DNA from: Cellvibrio sp. PSBB006
GTDB taxonomy: Bacteria > Pseudomonadota > Gammaproteobacteria > Pseudomonadales > Cellvibrionaceae
DNA length: 64,000 nt
Direction of reading: 5' to 3'
Assembly: GCF_002162135.1 (NCBI RefSeq)
Contig: NZ_CP021382.1
Location: 1,054,001 to 1,118,000, forward strand
Shown here piece after piece: positions 36,972 to 45,957 of the stretch. Numbering within the stretch: position 1 is the stretch's first letter; every line of letters starts with the position of its first letter. The notes under the pieces were generated by a model, which made no database searches, was not told the origin of the DNA, and saw only the letters and a list, made by a program, of their open reading frames with translations. The position numbers were made by a program, and so were the translations under genes.

Positions 36972-37421
36972 ATGTTCAAAAATATTCTCGTGCCCACCGA
37001 CGGTTCTCCGTTATCGGACAAAGTCATTAAATATGCCGTGGATTTTGCCAAAGACGCGGATGCCAAACTGGTAGCCCTATCCGTTGCAGAACCTTATTTG
37101 CCTTTACATGACGGTATGATGCCAGACCCACTTTATATGGAAGAGTGGCAGCACCTGCACGATGAACAGATGTTCAAGCTGGCTCATGACTACGTGCAAC
37201 GCGTTTACGATGCCGCTCATGCCGCCGGTGTTACCTGCAAGAAAACGACGGCCATCAATTTCAACCCTTACGAAGAAATCCTGGCCGCCGCTGAAAAGTT
37301 TGATTGTGATGTGATCTTCATGGCGTCTCACGGCAGAAAAGGTCTCAACAAATTATTCGTCGGTAGCGAAACCCAAAAAGTGCTTGCCAATACCAAAGTG
37401 CCAGTACTTGTTTTACGGTGA
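36972..37421 (+). CDS. Universal stress protein, UspA family
   Basis: 149 residues. Starts K-N-I-L-V-P-T-D-G-S and ends with the ATP-loop G-R-K-G-L-N-K-L-F-V-G-S-E-T-Q-K-V-L (G-x2-G-x9-G-S type) and K-V-P-V-L-V-L-R. This is the ATP-binding Usp class found with anaerobic metabolism genes. The stop overlaps the acetate kinase GTG (GTGA), so the two are co-translated; a good GGGAGG precedes the start. Role in the fermentation module is inferred. Confidence 0.92.
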   Translation: MFKNILVPTDGSPLSDKVIKYAVDFAKDADAKLVALSVAEPYLPLHDGMMPDPLYMEEWQHLHDEQMFKLAHDYVQRVYDAAHAAGVTCKKTTAINFNPYEEILAAAEKFDCDVIFMASHGRKGLNKLFVGSETQKVLANTKVPVLVLR

Positions 37422-38746
37422 CAACGTTTATGCCAACCAACCCATCTTTTGTCCTGACGATCAACGGTGGTTCATCGAGCATCAAGTTCGCGCTCTTTAG
37501 TGCCCCACAGTCGGCACATGAGCCGCCGGTTAATTGTTTGATTAAAGGAAAAATGACTGGCATCGGTTCGTCCAGACTGCATATTAATGCCCGGCTTCAA
37601 CGCAGCGACCTCGAAAAGCTGGAAACGAGTGGCATCTTCAAACGCGCTTCCCTGGACGATCAGGATTATTCAGTGGCTGAACGATCTAACGCATCCGCTG
37701 TTACCCTGCTGCTGAATTGGATCACCACGCATATTGATACCGACCTGCTGCTTGCGGTGGGGCACCGCGTGGTGCACGGCGGGCCGACCTATGGTACGCC
37801 ACAGATAATTACTCCGGCCATGCTGGCAACACTGGAGCAATGGACTGCGATTGATCCAGAACATTTACCGCAAGAAATTGCGCTCATTAAGGCCTTTATA
37901 AAAGCCTTGCCGAGCGTGCAACACATTGCCTGTTTTGATACGGATTTTCATCGTCACCTGCCGCCTGTTGCACGCCTGTTAGCCATTCCACGCCGTTACT
38001 TCACGAAAGGCATTCGTCGTTATGGCTTTCATGGCCTGTCTTACACCTTTGTGTTGGAAGAGTTGCGCCATCTTGAGGGATCAGGGCGTGCGAGGGGTCG
38101 AGTTGTTATGGCGCACCTGGGCAATGGTGCCAGCCTGGCGGCAACATATCAGGGTAAAAGTGTGGATACCAGTATGGGGCTCACACCCACCGCTGGCATT
38201 CCCATGAGCAGTCGTTCAGGCGATCTTGATCCGGGACTATACGCTTACCTCGCGCAGACAGAACAGATGAGCGCCCGGGAATTTCAGCACATGGTCAACC
38301 GGGAATCCGGTTTGCTGGGCATTTCCGAAACCAGTGCAGATATCAGTGAACTGTTGAAATCCGAGCATGACGATCACCGTGCAGCTGAAGCCGTAGAGCT
38401 ATTTTGCTATCAAACAAAAAAATGGATTTGTGCCATGGCTGGTGCATTGGGGGGCGTGGATACCCTGATTTTTACCGGCGGTATCGGTGAGAATTTGCCG
38501 ACGATACGTGCGCGGGTCTGTGTCGGGCTTGAATTTATGGGCATAAGACTGGACCCACGTAAAAACAACAACAATGCAGCGGTAATTTCGGAAGCCGAAA
38601 GCCGGGTGCTTATTATGGTGATACCGACGAATGAAGAACAGGTTATAGCTCAATACGTTTATCAAGTGCTTGAAAAAATTGAGTTGGCCGCCCCAGGAAC
38701 ACCACACGGTATATCAATGCCTCACGTTCGACGGGCGCATCACTGA
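37418..38746 (+). CDS. ackA: Acetate kinase
   Basis: 442 residues. Family motifs: I-N-G-G-S-S-S-I-K-F (near residue 15), G-H-R-V-V-H-G-G, F-D-T-D-F-H (catalytic D), H-L-G-N-G-A-S-L-A-A and the C-terminal F-T-G-G-I-G-E-N. Interconverts acetyl phosphate plus ADP with acetate plus ATP. Acetyl phosphate comes from the phosphoketolase encoded next. Start either the GTG overlapping the usp stop or ATG 37430, four codons later. It is longer than E. coli AckA (400) because of an R-x-R-G-R-V-type insertion and extended C-terminus. Confidence 0.95.
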   Translation: MTTFMPTNPSFVLTINGGSSSIKFALFSAPQSAHEPPVNCLIKGKMTGIGSSRLHINARLQRSDLEKLETSGIFKRASLDDQDYSVAERSNASAVTLLLNWITTHIDTDLLLAVGHRVVHGGPTYGTPQIITPAMLATLEQWTAIDPEHLPQEIALIKAFIKALPSVQHIACFDTDFHRHLPPVARLLAIPRRYFTKGIRRYGFHGLSYTFVLEELRHLEGSGRARGRVVMAHLGNGASLAATYQGKSVDTSMGLTPTAGIPMSSRSGDLDPGLYAYLAQTEQMSAREFQHMVNRESGLLGISETSADISELLKSEHDDHRAAEAVELFCYQTKKWICAMAGALGGVDTLIFTGGIGENLPTIRARVCVGLEFMGIRLDPRKNNNNAAVISEAESRVLIMVIPTNEEQVIAQYVYQVLEKIELAAPGTPHGISMPHVRRAHH

Positions 38747-38788
38747 CACCCATTACCGACAACCATCACTGAAAAAGGAATCATCGCG

Positions 38789-41188
38789 ATGCATTCCAAT
38801 GCAGCTGAAGTCACCATTGAAAATAGACATCCATTAAACGCTGATTTGCTGGACAAGATGAACGCCTACTGGCGGGCAGCGAATTATTTATCTGTCGGGC
38901 AAATTTATCTTTATGAAAATCCCTTGTTAAAAAAACCACTTTCATCAGCAGATGTTAAACCCAGGCTGCTGGGTCACTGGGGCACAACGCCCGGATTGAA
39001 TTTTATTTATGTCCATGTAAATCGCATCATCATACAACACGACCTCAACATGATTTTTATCACCGGGCCCGGTCATGGTGGGCCAGCGTTAGCCGCTAAC
39101 ACCTACCTTGAGGGCACCTACAGTGAAATGTATCCACACGTTACCCAGGACGAAGCTGGACTGCAGCGCCTATTCAAACAGTTTTCATTTCCCGGCGGTA
39201 TTCCCAGCCATGTTGCGCCGGATATTCCCGGCTCCATTCACGAAGGCGGTGAATTAGGTTATTCGTTATCCCATGCGTTCGGGGCCGCCTTTGATAATCC
39301 GGATTTAATTGTGACCTGTGTCGTGGGCGATGGCGAAGCGGAGACAGGACCATTGGCAACCAGCTGGCACTCCAATAAATTTCTTAATCCGGCAAAAGAT
39401 GGAGCTGTTTTACCTATCCTGCATTTGAATGGCTATAAAATTGCCAATCCCACATTTCTCGCGCGAATTCCCCACGATGAATTGACAGCACTCTTTGTCG
39501 GTTACGGTTACAAACCCTACTTTGTCGAGGGTGACGAACCAGAGACCATGCATCAAAAAATGGCGGCGACACTGGATCGTGTGGTGAAAGAAATACACCA
39601 GATTCAGCACAACGCGCGTATACAAGGCGTCACCAAAAGACCGTGTTGGCCCATGATTATCCTGCGCTCGCCCAAAGGCTGGACCGGACCTGATCAGGTG
39701 GATGGAAAGCCGGTTGAAGACACCTTTCGTTCTCATCAAGTGCCTGTGAGCCATATGGATAACCCGGAACATTTGGCAATTCTTGATCGCTGGTTGCAAA
39801 GTTACCGTCCGGACGAATTGTTTGATGCGGATGGAAAACTGGTTCCGGAATTAGCCGAGCTGGCGCCTTCCGGTAACCGACGCATGGGAGCAAACCCTCA
39901 TGCTAACGGCGGCATTCTGTTACAGGATTTAGTCATGCCGGATTATCGACAGCATGCGTTGAGCATCACTGCACCTGGCGCAGTCGATGCCGAAGCAACG
40001 CGCGTTATGGGAAAATTTTTAGCTGATGTGATGACCCGGAACCTGCCGACTAAAAATTTTAGACTTTTCAGCCCCGACGAAAATAATTCAAATCGCTGGC
40101 AGGATGTGTTGGACGTTACGGCGCGCACCTGGATGGCAGAAACCATTAGCGGCGATGATAAACTCGCTACCGATGGGCGCGTGATGGAGGTGTTAAGTGA
40201 GCATCAATGCCAGGGCTGGCTTGAAGGATACCTCCTCACCGGCCGCCACGGGTTTTTATCCTGCTATGAAGCCTTTATTCATATTGTCGACTCTATGGTC
40301 AATCAACATGCCAAGTGGTTAAAAGTCGCCAATCATCTTTCCTGGCGCCGCTCGGTGGCCTCATTAAATTACTTATTGTCTTCCCATGTCTGGCGACAAG
40401 ATCACAATGGTACCAGCCACCAAGACCCGGGGTTTATTGACCATGTTGTTAACAAAAAAGCCGAAGTTATTCGCATCTATTTGCCGCCGGATGCCAACAC
40501 ATTGCTCTCTGTTACCGACCATTGCTTACGCAGCCGCAATTACATCAACGTTATTGTCGCCGGCAAAAATTTACAGCCGCAATGGCTTGACATTGATGCG
40601 GCTATTGATCACTGCGCGGCCGGTATCGGCGTCTGGAAATGGGCCAGCACCGATGGTGATCAGGAGCCGGACGTGGTTATTGCTTGCGCCGGCGATGTGC
40701 CCACAATAGAAGCATTGGCTACGGTGCAGCTACTTCACACCCATTTGCCCCATATAAAGGTGCGCCTGATTAATGTCGTGGATCTGATGAAACTTCAGTC
40801 ACCAAGTGAGCATCCCCACGGCTTGAGCAACGAAGATTTCGATTACTTTTTTACGCGCAATAAACCGGTCATCTTCGCTTACCATGGCTACCCTGCCCTT
40901 ATTCATCGGCTGACTTATCGCCGGAACAATCACCAGAATTTTCATGTTCATGGCTTTCAGGAAGAAGGTACCACTACCACGCCCTTTGATATGGTGGTGA
41001 TGAATAAACTGGATCGTTTTCACCTGCTACGCGCAGTCATAGAGCGCATATCACATTATGGTTACGATATAGACAGCGTCAGGAAAATGATCAACGACAA
41101 GCTTAGGGAACATAAGCGTTATATTGAAGAACACGGAGAAGATATGCCGGATATTCGCGAGTGGAAGTGGCGTGAATTACACAAATAG
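38789..41188 (+). CDS. xfp: Xylulose-5-phosphate/fructose-6-phosphate phosphoketolase
   Basis: 799 residues, the standard Xfp length. The ThDP-binding stretch [14 protein letters not shown], the early T-G-P-G-H-G-G-P-A and [13 protein letters not shown], and the final D-M-P-x-I-x-x-W-x-W are diagnostic. Splits xylulose-5-phosphate to acetyl phosphate and glyceraldehyde-3-phosphate, giving ATP through the preceding acetate kinase. Starts 42 bases after ackA with AAGGA upstream. With usp and the FNR-like site this forms a carbon-overflow or low-oxygen energy module. Confidence 0.96.
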   Translation: MHSNAAEVTIENRHPLNADLLDKMNAYWRAANYLSVGQIYLYENPLLKKPLSSADVKPRLLGHWGTTPGLNFIYVHVNRIIIQHDLNMIFITGPGHGGPALAANTYLEGTYSEMYPHVTQDEAGLQRLFKQFSFPGGIPSHVAPDIPGSIHEGGELGYSLSHAFGAAFDNPDLIVTCVVGDGEAETGPLATSWHSNKFLNPAKDGAVLPILHLNGYKIANPTFLARIPHDELTALFVGYGYKPYFVEGDEPETMHQKMAATLDRVVKEIHQIQHNARIQGVTKRPCWPMIILRSPKGWTGPDQVDGKPVEDTFRSHQVPVSHMDNPEHLAILDRWLQSYRPDELFDADGKLVPELAELAPSGNRRMGANPHANGGILLQDLVMPDYRQHALSITAPGAVDAEATRVMGKFLADVMTRNLPTKNFRLFSPDENNSNRWQDVLDVTARTWMAETISGDDKLATDGRVMEVLSEHQCQGWLEGYLLTGRHGFLSCYEAFIHIVDSMVNQHAKWLKVANHLSWRRSVASLNYLLSSHVWRQDHNGTSHQDPGFIDHVVNKKAEVIRIYLPPDANTLLSVTDHCLRSRNYINVIVAGKNLQPQWLDIDAAIDHCAAGIGVWKWASTDGDQEPDVVIACAGDVPTIEALATVQLLHTHLPHIKVRLINVVDLMKLQSPSEHPHGLSNEDFDYFFTRNKPVIFAYHGYPALIHRLTYRRNNHQNFHVHGFQEEGTTTTPFDMVVMNKLDRFHLLRAVIERISHYGYDIDSVRKMINDKLREHKRYIEEHGEDMPDIREWKWRELHK

Positions 41189-41206
41189 TGGTCGCTGAGC
41201 TAAACA

Positions 41207-41229
41207 AGGATGCCCATTGCGGGCATCCT
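41207..41229. terminator. Hairpin between convergent genes
   Basis: AGGATGCCC-ATTGC-GGGCATCCT lies between the xfp stop and the end of the TonB receptor gene. The T-runs are weak on both sides. Confidence 0.65.
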
Positions 41230-41257
41230 GTCTATTGCCTGGAAACTACGGAAGATA

Positions 41258-44062
41258 TTAGAAATCAGCTCTTACACCGAGGCTGATACGACGACCGGAG
41301 AACTCGTACATACTCGGGAAAGACGGATCAATCGTGTAAGCAGAAGTTTCTTCATCCGTGATATTGATACCTTCCAAGGTTACCTTCACGTTGTCAGTAA
41401 CCTGATACCCCAAAGCCATATCAAACTGACCATAAGCATCACGGTAGACCGGATACATATCGCTCGCGATATATTCCACATACTTGTCTTTGTAGTTATA
41501 GGAAACACGTGCGTCGAACTTCTCGTTCTCGTAGTAGGCTGTCAGGTTATAGGTTTCATCAGCCAAACCTTCCGGTGGTGCCGGAATATCCAGATCAGAT
41601 TCACCGGTCAGTGAATTGTCCAGCATGGTGAGGTTAGCATTGATACCAAAACCTTCCAGAGACTCGTGAATGATGTTCAAGGGGAATTGCGCGATCAATT
41701 CAACACCGGACACATCGTAGGCACCTTCCGCATTAACCTTCTGATAGATCTCGAAATCATAGGTACCATCAACGGTGCCGTTGGCATTGTATTTGATCAC
41801 GTCTTCGACGATACCAGTCAGTGACTCACGCACAACACCTTCAATTTCTTTTTCAAAATACGATGCGGCAAAGAGCACGCCTTCATCCATGTACCATTCC
41901 AGGCCGATTTCCCACTGATCAGCGTAGGTGGGTTTCAGATCCGGGTTGCCATCGTAGTATTTGAAATCGTTGACGCTGACGGTGCGCTTATAGGCGATAT
42001 CACCCAAGGCCGGGCGCATTAATGTCTCGGATGCCGCAGCACGGAGCAACAGCGTATCGGTCAGCTCCATGGTCATATTGAGGCTGGGCAACACGTCGGT
42101 ATAACTACCTTCTTTGGAGATTGGTGTCGGTGTATAACCGGTAGAACCGTCTGAATTCTGCACCTGGTGATAACCGAAAGACAGTACCGATGTATCTACT
42201 GAACGCACACCTGCATTGATCAACACTGGCATGTCGGCGATATCAAATTTGAAATCGGCCATGGCGTAAAGGCTCACCACTTCTTCGTCGACACGATAGT
42301 ATTCGCTATCCGCAAAATCCACACCGAAACCATCGTAACGGAATTCGTTGCGCGCGTAGTTGTTGGAAACTTGCGACCAGCTCGGGCTGTTTGATGACTC
42401 AGACAAATATTCACCACCGGGAACCAGATCGGAAATCGGTGTTAATTCGCTGTCCTGCAAGGTGCGCTCATTGCGCCAGGAAGTATCACCTTCCTCCGGG
42501 CCCCTTACATTGGTTGTTCCACGATTACGCTCTTTGGATTTATCCGTGTAGCGCACACCGAATTGCACCTGGTCTAATACCGGCAGGAAATCCAGTTGCA
42601 GCGGCTTGATGAAATCCAGCTGTGCTGCCGATTTATCGTCCTGGATCTCCTCCAGGTTTACTTCATACGAATCGAACAGATAACTCTCGGGCGAGTTATA
42701 CATGTCGATACTGTCCGGATTGTCGCTAACGACGGTTACACCACCGGTTGACGTAAAACGTGAGCGCGAAGGTGCAAATGCAACATGCTTCAGGTTGCTG
42801 GTATCGGAAGTTTTTTCTGCGCCTGAGTAGCCGACCAAGCCTTCAATAATCCAGCCGGCAATTTCCCAATCCATGCTCAAGCTGTACTGGGTGTAGTCGG
42901 TTTTATGGACGTTTTCTTTGCTCAGAAATTCGTGTTGAGTGGCCGCATAAGACACATCGCGCAGTACAACAATACCGTGCTCAGCCAACGTTGTGCTGTC
43001 GAATTCATGCACGGTTTCCAACGCGCTAATACTGGATGCTGTGTAAGCCGCCGCATCGTATTCGTCTTCGGTATTGTCGTAGCCACCGAGCATGGCATCG
43101 AAGGTCAGGCTGAAACTGCCGCTGGGTTGAAATTGTAATGAGGTCGTCGCTCCCCATTTTTCCTGCTCATTCAAATAAGCACGGTCACCCACTTTATCGT
43201 GGAATACCACCCGGTTAGTTTGTTCTGTATCAAACGGATCGGTAATCACCACACCGGTATCGCGTTCGAGTACTTCAATGGTTTGATCAGATTGCCATTG
43301 TGATGAACCGGTTTTTTCAGTCCAACGTGACAGCGGACGGAAGTTAATACCGGAATTCGAATCGGTTCTGTTAGTACGCTCAGACGCCGAGAAAGACACC
43401 AGCGCACCCCAGTTACCAAAGGTATTGCTGGCCAGGAAAGACACTTTCGGATCAACCTCTTCGGAGATTGAATTATGTGCAGCCTCGGCAGACACCACAA
43501 ACTTTGGCTCGTTGTAATCAAACGGGCGTGCCGTAGAAATCAGAACCGAACCCGCGATCCCACCTTCTTCATCGGCGGCGGTAGGGGATTTTTGTACGGT
43601 TACACTTTGAATAATTTCAGAGGCGAAAATATCGAACTCAACATCGCGACCGCCACTGCCTGACGCCGTCGCCAGATCGTTGATAGACACATGGGTGAAT
43701 TCGCTTGGCAAACTGCGCACATTAACGCGGCTGCCCAAACCTTTATTACGCTCAATGGTAACGCCCGGCATACGTTGCAGAGCTTCTGCCAGGTTTTGTT
43801 CGGGGAAGTCAGCGATGTCGGTAGCAACGATTGAATCAGAAAACCCAACGGAAGAACGCTTAATGTCGATAGCTTGCTCAAGACTTTTTGCGTAGCCACC
43901 GGTAACAACGATTTCCTCAAGGAATGGTTGAGACTCGCTCGGTGCCTGTGCCATGACCTGGAAGGAACCAGTCGCCAATGCGGCGCCCATGATTGTTCTG
44001 CCGATTGCCAGACTCAAGTTATTCTTGTTTAACTTGATGGTATTTGTGGTGTTGATTTTCAA
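41258..44062 (-). CDS. TonB-dependent outer-membrane receptor, TonB-Xanth-Caul type
   Basis: 934 residues. Signal peptide to about V-M-A-Q (39); TonB box-like E-E-I-V-V-T-G (49-55); plug with F-P-E-Q-N-L-A-E-A-L-Q-R-M-P-G-V-T-I-E-R and V-N-V-R-S-L-P; the barrel ends L-G-V-R-A-D-F. This plan is common in polysaccharide-using Proteobacteria, so a carbohydrate ligand is likely but unproved. It lacks the PxDIFP and G-x-DDG-x-R motifs of the other three receptors here and has no WGG neighbour. Head-to-head with the ECF sigma gene 345 bases away; whether that sigma controls it is unknown. Confidence 0.93.
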   Translation of the reverse strand: MKINTTNTIKLNKNNLSLAIGRTIMGAALATGSFQVMAQAPSESQPFLEEIVVTGGYAKSLEQAIDIKRSSVGFSDSIVATDIADFPEQNLAEALQRMPGVTIERNKGLGSRVNVRSLPSEFTHVSINDLATASGSGGRDVEFDIFASEIIQSVTVQKSPTAADEEGGIAGSVLISTARPFDYNEPKFVVSAEAAHNSISEEVDPKVSFLASNTFGNWGALVSFSASERTNRTDSNSGINFRPLSRWTEKTGSSQWQSDQTIEVLERDTGVVITDPFDTEQTNRVVFHDKVGDRAYLNEQEKWGATTSLQFQPSGSFSLTFDAMLGGYDNTEDEYDAAAYTASSISALETVHEFDSTTLAEHGIVVLRDVSYAATQHEFLSKENVHKTDYTQYSLSMDWEIAGWIIEGLVGYSGAEKTSDTSNLKHVAFAPSRSRFTSTGGVTVVSDNPDSIDMYNSPESYLFDSYEVNLEEIQDDKSAAQLDFIKPLQLDFLPVLDQVQFGVRYTDKSKERNRGTTNVRGPEEGDTSWRNERTLQDSELTPISDLVPGGEYLSESSNSPSWSQVSNNYARNEFRYDGFGVDFADSEYYRVDEEVVSLYAMADFKFDIADMPVLINAGVRSVDTSVLSFGYHQVQNSDGSTGYTPTPISKEGSYTDVLPSLNMTMELTDTLLLRAAASETLMRPALGDIAYKRTVSVNDFKYYDGNPDLKPTYADQWEIGLEWYMDEGVLFAASYFEKEIEGVVRESLTGIVEDVIKYNANGTVDGTYDFEIYQKVNAEGAYDVSGVELIAQFPLNIIHESLEGFGINANLTMLDNSLTGESDLDIPAPPEGLADETYNLTAYYENEKFDARVSYNYKDKYVEYIASDMYPVYRDAYGQFDMALGYQVTDNVKVTLEGINITDEETSAYTIDPSFPSMYEFSGRRISLGVRADF

Positions 44063-44407
44063 CTTGCCTACCTCTTATTCATCGCAGTTAGTAAAAATGA
44101 ATGCTCAGCTATTTCTACTTCTTGTTAAACAAGAGAAGACTCCTTCCCAGTGCCTGTTAATATCCAGGTTCCTGACTGGAAATAGAAACGCAACGGCAAG
44201 GTAAACGGCGTTCGTTTCATTTTTGTTGCGCTTGATTTGTCATTTTGATGAAATTTTTATGACAATGGAACTTTTCCCATGACGTGATTAATTTTTAACC
44301 CGCAGAAAACATCAGAAATAATGGCCAGGAAGGTAGAAAATGTCATTAAAAATGTAGTAGCTTCCGTGCCTCGCTCGCTATATACCTATCAGAGGTCGGT
44401 GCATAGA

Positions 44408-44959
44408 ATGAACTCTCATGAACCCGCATTAGAGTACACATTTCAACGACTTTGCGATGAGAAACCAAAGTTGTTGGGCTACATCAAAAAAAGAATAAAC
44501 GACAACGGTGACATTGAAGATATCTATCAAGAAGCTATCACAAGAACAACCAAACAGTTGCGTTCAGGGAATACATTAACCGACCCTGTTGGATATCTGT
44601 ATCGCACGACATCAAATATTATTAATGACATATACCGAGGCCAACGAAAAGGTGATGTATCTGAGCCTCTTTCAGAAGACCTACTGTGCCACCGTCCGCT
44701 CCCCGATGAACATGTCGAGGCCCAACAACGCCTGGCATTATTTATCGAATGCCTGAATAGCTTACCCGCAGTTACGCGTAAGATTGTCATCATGCGTAAA
44801 TTACATGCAAAATCTTACTCAGAAATAGCCAATGAACTGAATATGACTCCCAAAGCTGTCGAAAAGCAATTGAATCGCATACTTCGCACACTCGAAGACA
44901 TGATGGAAAAACACAAGCATACAGCCTATATACGCTCCGAGAAAAAAAGCCATGCCTAA
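44408..44959 (+). CDS. ECF sigma factor, FecI-like
   Basis: 183 residues from ATG 44408 (AGAGG upstream; the frame is open from ATG 44321, adding 29 residues without a sigma domain). Region 2: I-E-D-I-Y-Q-E-A-I-T-R and Y-L-Y-R-T-T-S-N-I-I-N-D; region 4: L-N-S-L-P-A-V-T-R-K-I-V-I-M-R and S-Y-S-E-I-A-N-E-L-N-M-T-P-K-A-V-E-K-Q. It directs RNA polymerase to a small regulon, probably including the STN-domain receptor at 45958. It overlaps the FecR gene by eight bases. Confidence 0.92.
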   Translation: MNSHEPALEYTFQRLCDEKPKLLGYIKKRINDNGDIEDIYQEAITRTTKQLRSGNTLTDPVGYLYRTTSNIINDIYRGQRKGDVSEPLSEDLLCHRPLPDEHVEAQQRLALFIECLNSLPAVTRKIVIMRKLHAKSYSEIANELNMTPKAVEKQLNRILRTLEDMMEKHKHTAYIRSEKKSHA

Positions 44960-45929
44960 CCACAACAATCTTACTCCCAGCGAAGAAAAACGTATCTATG
45001 AAGATGTGCTTCGCATAGACAGTCATTTGCCGAACGGCAATTATGATCGCTGGCTTTCGGAAAATGCTAATCGTCGAGAGAAAGATGCGTTCGTTAGAGG
45101 CATCTGGAATGACCCACAATTCACAAAAGCATTAACAATGGTTGAAAACGAGTCTGATCATAAAGAAGATAAAGCATCTGGCCCATCATTAACATTGCGT
45201 TTATCTTATTCACTTTCGGCCGCATGTATTCTTGTTTGCTTTCTTGTAATCGGCGTCATACGATTTTCATCTACCCAGGAAGCCAGTATTGATACACAAG
45301 TATTTGAAACTGCTGTGCACGAAGTACAACATAAGCAGCTTTTTGACGGCAGCATTGCTGACTTGAGCGCTAGAACCAGGCTTGATGTTCATTTTTCCGA
45401 GAAAGAGCGGCGCCTCCAACTACGGCAGGGTGAAGCCCAGTTTTCTGTGAAAAAAGATATCCATCGTCCCTTTGTGGTAGAAACCAGCCAAGCCAGGATG
45501 GAAGCCCTCGGAACCATCTTTAATGTTGACCAACGCGGAGATATTACAGAGCTTTCCGTCTTTGAAGGGAAAGTAGCCATAAGCCCACTGAAAGATCTAC
45601 AGCAACAAAGGATTATATCCGCTGGAGAGCGCGTAACAGTGGCGGCAGGACTCAGCAGCGACGTCACTACATTTGACCCTGACAGTTACAAAGGCTGGAA
45701 GGATGGCTGGATTTCGGTGGAGAAAATGCCGTTATCTGAACTGCTTGTTAAACTCAATCGGTTCTCACAAACAGAATTAAAAAGTGGTGATCTCACTACC
45801 GGAAAATTGTTGGTTACAGGAAGCTTTGAGCTGAAGGAAATGGAAAAAAATATCCAGATTCTGGAGGCTCTTCACGGTCTGACGATTACGCATAACAATA
45901 ATCACATCGTCTTAAAAAGCGCTTATTAA
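44952..45929 (+). CDS. FecR-like anti-sigma factor/signal transducer
   Basis: 325 residues in the usual order: cytoplasmic N-terminus (1-80) that binds the sigma factor, one membrane span (about 83-105, S-A-A-C-I-L-V-C-F-L-V-I-G), a FecR domain (about 115-215; G-E-A-Q-F-S-V-K-K-D, F-V-V-E-T, A-L-G-T-I-F-N-V) and a C-terminal STN-like/DUF4974 domain (about 250-325; L-S-E-L-L-V-K-L-N-R-F). It would sense the N-terminal domain of a TonB receptor, fitting the STN-domain receptor encoded next. That gene is convergent here rather than downstream. Confidence 0.92.
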   Translation: MPNHNNLTPSEEKRIYEDVLRIDSHLPNGNYDRWLSENANRREKDAFVRGIWNDPQFTKALTMVENESDHKEDKASGPSLTLRLSYSLSAACILVCFLVIGVIRFSSTQEASIDTQVFETAVHEVQHKQLFDGSIADLSARTRLDVHFSEKERRLQLRQGEAQFSVKKDIHRPFVVETSQARMEALGTIFNVDQRGDITELSVFEGKVAISPLKDLQQQRIISAGERVTVAAGLSSDVTTFDPDSYKGWKDGWISVEKMPLSELLVKLNRFSQTELKSGDLTTGKLLVTGSFELKEMEKNIQILEALHGLTITHNNNHIVLKSAY

Positions 45930-45957
45930 TAACACTGCTACTGCGAATATGAATAGC

